From assembly GCA_963971225.1 (NCBI GenBank), contig OZ020269.1, positions 8,246,001 through 8,310,000 on the forward strand: a stretch of DNA of 64,000 nucleotides, given 5' to 3'. Below the pieces are notes generated by a model. The model was not told the origin of the DNA. It saw only the letters and a list, made by a program, of their open reading frames with translations, and searched no databases. Positions within the stretch are counted from its first letter, which is position 1. Every line of letters begins with the position of its first letter. Below are positions 48,201 through 58,063 of the stretch, one piece after another. The stretch comes from Melieria omissa. Its lineage: Eukaryota > Arthropoda > Insecta > Diptera > Ulidiidae. Made by a program: the position numbers and the translations under genes.

Positions 48201-51200
48201 CGTCGCGGCTAGTGTGGTGCTGTTACTGGCGAGGGCGGATGCACCCGTGTTGGCAGTGCTATTGCTGGATGTTGCCTCAGCAACGTTGCCGGTTGTGCTG
48301 GCAGCAGTTGCATCACTCACTGCTGCCGTTGCTGCTGTTGCCATATCACATTTACTTCCACTTGTACTGTTATCGGCTGTGCCATTGCCGGCTGTCTTAG
48401 CATCGGATGACGATGTTGTTGCCGTTGTAGTTGACGTTAGGCCGGCAACTGTGGACGCATTGGTAGTAGTGGTTGCTGCTGTATGTTCTGTTGAACTGCC
48501 CGCTTTGCTGCCGTCTGCGTTAACGATATTATTGGCCTGACTTTTGCTGTTGGTCACCGTTACCACGTCTTTGCCACTGACACTTTCAACACTTGTTGTT
48601 GCAGTTGCACCGGTGCTGCTTACAGTGGCGGCGTTGGATTTTGCGGTAGCATCACTTAACGCAGTCGCTTCATTGCTATGATTTTCCAATGACATCGAGG
48701 CGGTAGTGAAATTGCCATCTTTGACATCGCTCCCTTCCGGTTTTGTAGCGGGATCTGACGCAGATCCCGACGCAACGGCAGTGCCTTCACTCAAACTGTT
48801 GCTGCCGCCGCTATTGGCCGCAATAGACATCGTGTGCGAGCTTTTTCCTTTGCTGGCATTCGAATGGCTGTGGCCAGCCACTGTGCCCGTTGCTGGCGAG
48901 TCAATATCCATTTTGTCGTCATCTATTAAAAATGGGAATACTTTACAGATAAAAATGTGAAGTATGGCAAAGCATGAAAACGAGGCGAGGCGAAGCGAAG
49001 CGTGAACAGAAGGCAGAAAATCGGGTCAAAATTTGCAAGCAAACAAATTTTTTCCAAATAGGATATGGATGCAAGGATGATTTAAGGACAGATAAATCGT
49101 AGGAGTGTGGAGAAAGCGGATACGGACCGTGAATGTATAATGCAAGTTTAAAGTAGTAAATGAAAAAGCATAAATGCACGGAGATGAGGGAATAAGAAAA
49201 AAGAAAAAAGAAGAACAAAATCATTCTGTATATTAATTACTATCGGACACAAAAGGCACACAAACAAAAATGAATTGAATTATGAAGCAAAAGAAATGGT
49301 AATCAAAAATGTTTTTTATTTTTAATATTGGAGTAATTCGCAATGCAATGCAAACTGCAATCAAACTCAAATTCTACACGGCACAAAATCTCTTTGAAAA
49401 AACTCAACGCTGCACTCACCATCTTCGCGCTCGTCGTCGCTGAGTGGCTGTCGCGCCGAAAAGAACAGGTCAGGCACAAATTGTCGCAGTATGTGTTTGA
49501 TCTTTGTCTTCTCCTGCTTCTGTATGCCAGTTTGGCGCTTCACGTGGTGAATTAGCAAATTCGCCGCATCATCTAGTATAGTTTTGTCTTTGTACGATAG
49601 CACAAGATGTGGCCCCGTCACTGACTCACCATTCTCGTCGTCCTGTTCGTGGCGCTAAAATAGAAAGTTTTCAAATTTAAAATTTTCAAAACTATCTTCG
49701 CATTTCACACAATTTACTCACCTCGTCATACAGTGTTTCAATTTCGTTGAATAGATTTTTGGAACGCAGCGCCTTCATGTCATTCGGTTTGAAATTGATC
49801 GCCTGGTGGTCCAATGACTTCAGGTAATACTTTTCGTTTTGTTCCCGCCATTGCTTATTGAAATTCTAGAAACAGATTAAGCAAGCATTGAACCATTTAT
49901 AATTACTACCGCTTTACTTTTTCTCGTTTGCACAGTGGAACTTACCTTCTGCGCCTCTCGCCATTCCTCCTCCTTCACCTTCAGGCGCTTCAACACAATG
50001 GGCACTGCCACCGCCGGGTTCTTTTTCAGCCCCTGTATGATTTCTCCGGCCTTGTCGCCGTAGATGCGATGGATAGCACGCTGGTGTATCGTCTGCGATG
50101 TGCCGCCCAGATAGTCGTCCAAATGGTAGCGCGCCAACTCCTCGGGCGACATGCGCGACATCTTTTTCTGCACGCCCTCCAGTACGCGTATTGTGGCACT
50201 GTTCGTCTCGATGACCACGTCCAGCTCGAAGCGTTCATCTTCGGTTCTGTGAATATTCCTTTTATTTAGAATGTGCGTTGTTTTAATGATTAATTGGTTT
50301 TTGTATCAGAAAGAGTAGTGGAAAATTTAAGAGCGGGACAGGAAATGACATTGGCAATTTATGGTGTAAATTAGTGCGGGGAAAAACTAGTGTAACACAA
50401 ACAGATGACGAATTCGCATACGCCCAGTGGTTGAGAAAATATCAAGTTGGTATTGTTGTTGACGTTTCTCCCTTTAGCTACAACCACTGTGCGATACTAT
50501 ACGAGACAATGTGTAAATGAGCATAGTGTGTGCCCCACCTGTAAATGGTCTCCTCAAATTGTGTTTTACGCGAAGTGACGAAGGTCGAGTCCTCGCTGGC
50601 CCATGTCGGGAACGACACCCACTTGTCATTCAGCACCTCGCGACACAATGCCGTTCGGCCGGAACACTTTTTCGGTATGATGGACTGAGGCAACGCACAG
50701 TACGAGGCACCTAGTCGTTTACATGACGTCAGATCGATGTCCTGCGCCAACTCCCCGCTCTGGTGGTTGTTCTGACGATCGTTGACCGCCGCCGAACTGC
50801 TGTTGCTGCTGCTTTGCCGGTGCGCCGCCTGCATAGGCAGCTCCTCTAAGCCGTAAATACCTGGTGCACCGCTACCACCGCCTGCCGTCACTTGCGACAT
50901 GGGCTGGCCCAGGAACTTCGTGAAGCCATGCAACAGCTCGGGGAACTTGCTGAGGAAGGGCGTCACCAGCACCAGCAGCTCACTCTTCGATACAATCTCT
51001 TGGTTGAACAGCGTTAGGCAACGCAAGAAGTTGTCGTACACCTCCGGACTGCGCAGCGCCTTACGAACCTTGTCGAAGAAAGCAGCATCAGAGATGGTGC
51101 ACTTCCGTGACGCCTCCGAGAAAGTCACGTCCCGACAGATGGGTTTGTGACGTTTTGCAGGTGGTGCACCGCTGCCGATGCCTCCCCCACCACTACCACC

Positions 51201-53977
51201 ACCATCATCAACCGCCGGCCGCCGCGAAGCAGATATGTGATGGTGAGCGCCAGCACCTAGCGCCTGCTGCGAGTAGTTCATACCAACTGTAGAGCGATCC
51301 ATGCCGCTGGCGGCTCCCAACGTCGGGCCACCGCTTCCCAACGCGCCCATGCCCGAACTGTAGCTGGGCGACTTCTTCGACGCTGCTCCCATTGCGGAGC
51401 CAGCGCCATGTGGCGCATACTTCTGTGTGCCCAGCGCGTGGTGATTACTTCGGTGAGTATCCTTTTCGTAGCCCCGTAGGTTAGCTGTCGCACCCAGGTC
51501 ATGATGGGTGCCAGCACCACCGCCGGTGCCAACCACGCCGCTATGTAGTACGCCGTGATGCATGCCGCTTACGTGGTGCACCGTTGGCACGTGGTGGGGA
51601 TGGTAGTCCTTTTCGTAGAGAATGTCTCCCCGACCGCCTGTGGCACTGGCATTGATGACGTGATTTTGCTGTTGCGAATTGTTGTACGATTTGATGCTGA
51701 CGCTTGTGTTTACGGCCGACAGATTGCCAAGCGCCGTGGCGTGTGGGCTATTGCCAATCTGCGACAGCGTGGCGCCACTACTCAGATGCATCGGTGAGCC
51801 GGATGCCGGCGACATATTCAGGTGGTGCGTGTTGCCACTACTGCCACCCAGACCGCCGGCACTGCCACTATTGCCACCGCTACTCATCGCGGCAGCAGCA
51901 CCAGCGGCGCGCTTATGGTCATTATGCGACTTCGACATGTACTGCGCTGTCTGGTGATTTGTTGCATCCGGCAGAAATTGTCCAAATTCGCGTAGCAAAT
52001 CTTCATCTTGCCCGAACAGTTTTGCCACTTGCGTGTATACCTCCTGTTCGGTAAGGGTTTTGCCTTGATTTAAACTGCCCTCCTTTATAACTTTTTGCTC
52101 CTTTTGGTACGTGTGCAGGATCTCAAGGAATTTCTTGTATTTCTCCGGTTTATTTTGGAAGCGATTCTGTAATAAGCAACAAACAAATAGTGAGATTCGT
52201 GAGGGCGTTGTTATTACTGCAATACGACCCACCTTAATTTTATTGACATAAGTTATGGCATGATTGAATTCGACTGGCTGGTTTTGCTGACCCAGCGTCT
52301 CGCCCATGAGTATCGATTGATGCGCTTGCGAGATGTGGTGCAGGTTGTGCGCACCAGCGCCACTACTGCTGCCGCTTTGCACCGGACTTAACTCATTGAG
52401 TGAGTTTGGTGCTGGCGGGCCGCCGCTGACTACTGTTTGTGTGATGGCAGCCCGTTCGCGATCCCGCGAATAGTTCTGCGGTATGTGCGCCGCTGCGACC
52501 GGTGCCACTGTCACACTCTGCACTGGCGTGCAGCCCGGCGAAGGAACAGAGACGTGTGAAGCATGCTGTGGCGCCGTCGGACCACCGGGCGATTGCTGTG
52601 CTGTTGGCGGTTGTAGTGGGTGTATTGTTGTCTGCGAGAGCGATGCACCGCCATGAGTCATTAAGTTAACAGCACCGCCACCACCACCGGCGCCTACACC
52701 AACACTGACGCCCCCGCTCTGCAGCTGGTGATGTTCAATGGTGTTGGCGCCTGTGCTGCCGCTGTTACTCTGCGACTTGTGAGACAACGACGCTTGTATG
52801 GTAGCACCACTGCCGCCGCTCACCAGGCTGTGCACGGAACCGGATCCAGGCGCTGAGCCAGGTGGCGACGGCATGGATACCACCGGCACGGACACGCCTA
52901 GCTCGTCGGAATGGATTTCGATTTTGTAACCCGCCGGCAGAAACATATTGAAGCCATAAATGAGCTCAGTATGGCCTTTAAAGAGCGTCGAGACACGCTG
53001 TATGACGCCTGGCGTATCGATGCAATGTGACTTGAACTCCTTCATAATGTCCAGGAAGTTATTGTATATTTGCGGCTGGTCGGCATACTGAAACTTCACC
53101 TGATCCAGGTAACTAAGCGCATCCTCCACTTTTAGGCGCGGTGGAGCGCCCGGTTGGCCGAGAGGCGGCGTCTGCTGGATAGCAAGAGCGGGTGGCGCAG
53201 ACATGGTAGTGCCAACACTGCTAATGCTCTGCGAAGAGCTTAACGTACGCGACCGCATCGAATTCGATTGGGGCGTAGTGACGCCACCACTGCCACCCGT
53301 TACATGGATCTGCACAGTGCTATCGGGAGCGGACTTGATGCTGCCGCCACCGCTGGAGGATATGGAAGAGACACTGTAGGCTGCAAAGGTAGGCAAAAAT
53401 TAAAGAATTAAGACTTTATATAAATTATGCCACGGGCAAAATCGCATATTGCCACCGCCACTGCAAACGATGCCAATTTATCGTCTTAAATAAGCTACTC
53501 ACAAGTTGAATACTGTACAGTCTGAGCGGACACGCCACTAGCACCGACCGCCGTGCCGCCGCCTGTTGTCACAACTGTTCCGGCACTTAGCTGCGCCAAG
53601 CCACCACCACCACCAGCCCCTACGGATGTTCCACCTGTGCCAGCGTTGCTGTCCACCATGTTGCCGCCGCCACCACCAGACGTCTTCAGATTTGTCGCGG
53701 CCGGTGTGGTCGATGGCAAATATGCAATAGTCTGCGCGCCGCCATGCTGTGGCGTCAGGATGCGGTGATGTGGCATGGAACTGGCCGCGATGCCACCGCT
53801 CAGTCCGACTCCCAGCCCACTGCCGCCATGGCTGCCGGGCACGACGGGGCCAATATTAACGGTTGCGCCGGTAGCGTTGGCAACACCGCCGCCACCTCCG
53901 CCGCCACTGCCCCCGACACCACCGGGTCCAGGCCGCGTCCCGTACTGCACTTCGTCAACGCGTGTGCGTTTCATCAT
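42297..53977 (-). CDS. Sin3A: Sin3A, histone-deacetylase corepressor scaffold
   Basis: Scaffold of the SIN3-HDAC1 complex, repressing transcription through Rpd3 (family knowledge). Exons: 53977-53503, 53380-52233, 52166-50539, 50246-49946, 49865-49722, 49654-49420, 48922-48084, 48019-47690, 47627-47421, 47348-47025, 43321-42896, 42833-42297; 2,197 aa. Start is the first ATG of [15 protein letters not shown] in context CAAAAATG. Domains: PAH1 (about 240-310, [14 protein letters not shown]), PAH2 (about 527-600, [15 protein letters not shown], spliced across an intron), PAH3 (about 900-962), then the HDAC-interaction/Sin3-corepressor domain (about 1019-1232). A conserved block [18 protein letters not shown] follows, then a 280-residue Ser/Thr/Ala-rich insert (exon 7) and the conserved C-terminal domain ([21 protein letters not shown]). 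Gly/Ser/His-rich linkers separate the PAHs. The last two exons add 320 residues after a 3.7-kb intron. Confidence 0.97.
43322..47024 (-). other. Sin3A: Large Sin3A intron 10
   Basis: A 3.7-kb phase-0 intron between the conserved C-terminal domain and the two tail exons. Most is AT-rich without coding signs. Positions 43735-44300 are more GC-rich and carry opposed open frames on both strands (see findings). Alternative terminal exons, if this species has them, should lie here. Confidence 0.6.
47009..47024 (-). other. Sin3A: Alternative short C-terminus of Sin3A by intron read-through
   Basis: If exon 10 is not spliced at its GTGAGT donor, the frame continues for four codons (V-S-S-S) and stops. 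This would give a Sin3A about 316 residues shorter. Drosophila Sin3A is known to make isoforms differing at the C-terminus; that this read-through is one of them is inference. Confidence 0.35.
48923..49419 (-). other. Sin3A: Sin3A intron 6
   Basis: A 497-nt phase-1 intron between donor GTGAGT (49419) and acceptor AATAG (48923). It is AT-rich, with no other feature seen. Confidence 0.75.
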
Positions 53978-56585
53978 TTTTGTGATAATTGTTGGTGTCG
54001 TTGGTGTTGCTGTTGTTGAATTTAGTAGTTCCCGCACTTCTCGCACCTTTTTACTAACTGCACACAAGTTCTGATAGTTTAGCTGCGGTGGTTGTTTTTG
54101 TTGTTTGTTATACGCGCACTCTGGGCGCTGCTGGCAAAATATCTGCGCTTTCGCCTTCTGCTCTTAGCTCTTGTATCGCTCTAAATGTTCTTCTTCGTCT
54201 TCTGGCTGCTTTTCCTGCAGTTGCAATTTGTCTCGCTGCTCTTGTTGCTGGTGACTCTGATTTTGCTTATGAGGCTTTTGTTGTTGATGTTGAGAAACGT
54301 GTATACGTCGCTTTCTCATTGGCGTGGCTTGAACTTTTCACCGCTGCCGACCAACAAACAAATTTGTGCACTCAAAAGCAACAAGACGCTAACCTCAATG
54401 CAGCGCACGCAAATACCAGGACTCGGACACCCCACGCTCACAGCCGATGGTGATGTTCCTGAAGTAGAATTGCCAGAAATTCTTCCGAGTTGTTTGGCGA
54501 TGCAGCAAAATCGTTTATAATTGCTTAGATCTGAAAAAACCAACACCAAAAAAGAAAACATTAATCACTTGTAGAAAGATGTCAGAGAATGTTTCATAAA
54601 TCGCTGCCCTCGGATAGAAGAACTTTTATCTTTGTAAACTTATTACTTATAACCAGTAAATCATATGAAACGCTTTTTTTTCAACTTAAAATATAGAAAA
54701 CCTCAACTCTGTGATTAACACAGACTGTTCCACGCTTTTCGTTCACGTATTGTAGCAACAACAATGAAGAATGCAAAATCAAAACAAAACAAAAAAATCG
54801 AACGAAACTAAATTCAATCAGAGAAATGTAAAAGCCAATCAAACGTTGGCCGCATTTAGAGGTAAATGAAAAAGCCAAATATTAAGTAGAACGCAAACCA
54901 AATAGTGAAATCTCGTTTCTAAATAACGACTGCGAGCGGGTGTGCCGCACATTCGAGTTAAAAATGTTGACAACGAGGCATAAATTTCAACAATCGAATT
55001 CCACTTTCAATGGCAGAACAACAGCGCAACGCAGATCATGATAACAAGTTAAAAATGTACAAAAGCAACTTGAAAAGGCTAAAGAAAACAATGCGAACAC
55101 TGTGATATTGGCATAGCGCTAAAACAAACCGTATTTTTCGCTTTTCCTTACGAAGAAATAAAAATAAAGAACACAGAAAGTAAAGCAAATACCGAATATA
55201 CTAAACATAATCAATATTACTTTGCCGGGGAGTAGAAAACAATTTGAAACCACACCTGTGACAAGCATACCACGGTAGTGGCACTTGTCAGTTTTTGTTA
55301 TTTTTTTTACAAAAAATTAAAGGAGAATATCAAGCCATGTTTTCACACCGAAATAATCATTCCTTGATTATTTTCTTCTTTTTGACACATCCTAACAGCA
55401 ATTACTGCACTTCCGGCGTACACAACAAAAACAAAATAAAGCAAAAGCGATGGTATTAGACAAAACAATTGACAATCCTTTGAGAATTGTAAAAATTAAA
55501 AACCTCAACTTAATGACTCTAAGCAGTATAGCTAAAGTTGCCATGGATTCGAATATTCCTTTCGAGGCAAACTTGCAGAAACTAAAAGTTTAGAAAGCTA
55601 GATTCACGAGTAGACTGAGCGCCCATAACAACTAAAAGGGAGTAAGCAAAAGCCAGCAGCAGAACTTGTGCACAATAAAAACTATAAACTTTGCAGGTTT
55701 TTTCCTACAATCAATTCATCTATCTATCTGTCTTCATGCATGCAGACCAATGCGTCTATTTAAGCTTTAAATAGAAAAACTGCGAAGAAGAAACATACAT
55801 ATAAAATGTGAAGCAGAAGCCTGCATAATATATCTAAGGATATGTATGCAAACAAGCGATATAACAATCAAACTCATCTACCAAATAAGCTACATAAGGC
55901 AGAGTTGGATCTAAAAATGTTGCTTTATAATAAGTATCCTCAATAAGACATTTTTTAAGTGCCCTTAACTGTTATCATAATGGCTAGTTAAAATAATTTT
56001 TTATGTTCATATTCAGTTTCAGCGACAAAAAAAACATAGCGGTAGGGGGGTCTGCCCTCTGGGTCTAAAGTTTTTTTTTGTGCCTGTGTAATTATTCTTT
56101 AACATTACAAAGACCATTGTTGTAATTTTGAAGGTTTTTAATTTTAAAAGTCTGTATTTTCTTTAGTATTTCTATCAACTTTTCGCTTCGGTGACTTTCA
56201 TTTTTTATCTTTAAAAAATTTTATATTTTTTTAAATGTTATTTGTGAAAAATAATCAATCTAATCCGATGTGAACTTTTCGAGATATAAGCGGATATGAT
56301 ATTGTAGGCTTTGTAGGTATGGAAAACTTGCGGTCTTTCTAGTGTTGAAAAAACATTTTTTTTAATTGAATTACATTTTGGGTATGAACTTTACTTTTTA
56401 ACTGTTTCAAATTGACAAAAGCAAATTAACTGCAAAGACCAACAATTAAAAATCAATTCATATTCAAAATATGGTGTCAACGTAAAAAAAATGTTCATAA
56501 AAGTGATGAAGCAACGTAAACAATTAATAATAATAATTGTAAATTATAATTAAAATCAACAAAAACAATTAATGTTGAATTGTAA
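53978..56585. other. Sin3A: 5' side of Sin3A, probable leader and upstream intron
   Basis: The reading frame is open upstream of the ATG to 54067 on the minus strand, without another ATG, so this part is probably 5'UTR exon. Further out the sequence is AT-rich and non-coding. A 36-nt imperfect hairpin lies at 55256-55291. I cannot place the transcription start. Confidence 0.4.
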
Positions 56586-56587
56586 TA

Positions 56588-56798
56588 CAGTCGTGTTTGG
56601 ATATAGTGAACTAATTATTGCAAGGCCTGTTCACAGTATTGAGGTTGTTCACTACAAGGTTAACATTTTGTACATTTTGTTCATTTTTGTTTTTTTTGCT
56701 TGAAATTGCTTTCAAAATTTTGTTCAATATTTAGAGGCTCCATGCCAAAATTTGGGTGTTCACTATATCGAGGTGTTTAATTTACCCAGACACGACTG
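56588..56798. mobile_element. Tc1/mariner-type MITE (211 bp)
   Basis: Flanking TA (56586-56587, 56799-56800) and inverted ends CAGTCGTGTTTGG and the complement of CCAGACACGACTG, one mismatch in 13. An inner GATATAGTGAAC on the left is matched by GTTCACTATATC near the right end. No coding capacity. Confidence 0.8.
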
Positions 56799-56944
56799 TA
56801 GTTACATTGCAATTATTTTCTTAAAAAAAAAGTATTTATAATATAATTATAATAAATATTTAAGACATTTTTAGAAACCCTCCAAAAAGCGTTTGTAATA
56901 CTGTCGAGATTTCTGCAGTTTAACCAACCTTTGTGAACACACTA

Positions 56945-57514
56945 CACCTAAGTCTGTTTTTACACGGTAGATTGGTTCCAGAAGAAGCCGTGTAAAAAAA
57001 AACCGTGTAAAAAAAGACATTGATCGTATACAAAAATGGGTGATTTGTTCCTAATCTCTAAAACCTATTAAAATTTCTTTACCAAACACGTCTTATTGCA
57101 TTGACAGTTCACAAAATATTAACACGTTTCAATTGCTCTGACCAGTAAATTTTATTGTATGCACATAAAGGGAATTCCCCTAAATTAGTGCTATTCACAT
57201 TTGCTTTGACCAGTAAAAATTGCTTGTACGCGCTAAAAGGGAATTCACTTAAATCTTTAAGCTAGTGTTCGCAAACTATCGATAGCACTATCGATACTAT
57301 CGATGGTTTCAGACTTTTTTCTTTCATAAATACTTTTTTGTGATATGAACATACTTCGCAAAAATTAAATTTGACAAAAAAAATTTAAGTACATAAAATT
57401 TCAAATCGTGCTAAATGGAATAAAATCGTGTAAAAAAATTAAAAATATTCAATTTTCAAACCGTGTTATATCAAAACCGTGTAAAAAAAGACCGTGTAAA
57501 AACAGACTTAGGTG
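56945..57514. mobile_element. TA-flanked MITE with repeated CCGTGTAAAA words (570 bp)
   Basis: Ends are a long inverted repeat: left CACCTAAGTCTGTTTTTACA, continuing CGG, is matched exactly by its complement at 57492-57514. TA flanks both sides (56943-56944, 57515-57516). The end word CCGTGTAAAAA recurs internally at both ends. Inside is a tandem duplication around GACCAGTAAA ... AAAGGGAATTC (57138 and 57217) and a cluster of TATCGAT words (57277-57306). Confidence 0.85.
57277..57306. promoter_or_regulatory. Cluster of DRE/BEAF-32-like TATCGAT sites
   Basis: Three TATCGAT words occur within 30 bp, the first two being complete TATCGATA palindromes. TATCGATA is the DREF element and CGATA the BEAF-32 core in Drosophila. 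The cluster lies inside a MITE upstream of Sin3A, so function is uncertain. Confidence 0.45.
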
Positions 57515-57771
57515 TAATTTGTTTTATTTTGGTCGGTGCTATTTTATTGCTTGTTCACTCCTCTCGGGAGCATAGGGCCTCCACAAGACAGCCTTGTGTT
57601 GGTTACATTAATCAGTTGTGTTGTTCTCATGTTAATCTTAGATAAAAATCTGAATTCAATGTACATTGCCACCGATTTCAGATTTATCCTCACAAGCCGG
57701 CGTTTTGTTTTATTTGCCAATGGTCCGGTGCATTGCTGACAGTATTTTCAAATCCAAGTAAATTTGTTTAA

Positions 57772-58059
57772 CACGTTCTACTCGGCGTGGACCACTGGTG
57801 GTCCACGGGCACTGCGCTTATCTGCCGGCGCGGACCACCGGTGGTCCACAGGCAAATTCAAATTCATTTATCTGGCGGCGGGGACCACTGCTGGTCCACA
57901 AATGCTTATAATTTTATTTCAAAAACCATACTGGAAAGACAAAGTGCTAATATAAAATACAGTGCGATGCGCCGTAAAAAAGTGCCGATATACGAACAAC
58001 TTGTCATCTCGTGCACGCAATGCGTAGAAACATCGAAAAAATGCGCCGGGTAGAACGTG
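57772..58059. mobile_element. piggyBac-type MITE with three GGACCAC palindromes (288 bp)
   Basis: TTAA flanks both sides (57768-57771, 58060-58063). Ends are inverted: CACGTTCTACTCGGCG and the complement of CGCCGGGTAGAACGTG, one mismatch in 16. Near the left end lie three near-identical palindromes of the form GGACCAC-x2-x2-GTGGTCC (GGACCACTGGTGGTCC, GGACCACCGGTGGTCC, GGACCACTGCTGGTCC). No coding capacity. Confidence 0.85.
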
Positions 58060-58063
58060 TTAA

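Noticed and set aside
48070..48540. 156-codon plus-strand frame opposite Sin3A exon 7
   Set aside because: Antisense shadow of a Ser/Thr/Ala-rich coding exon whose splice sites and phase fit Sin3A.
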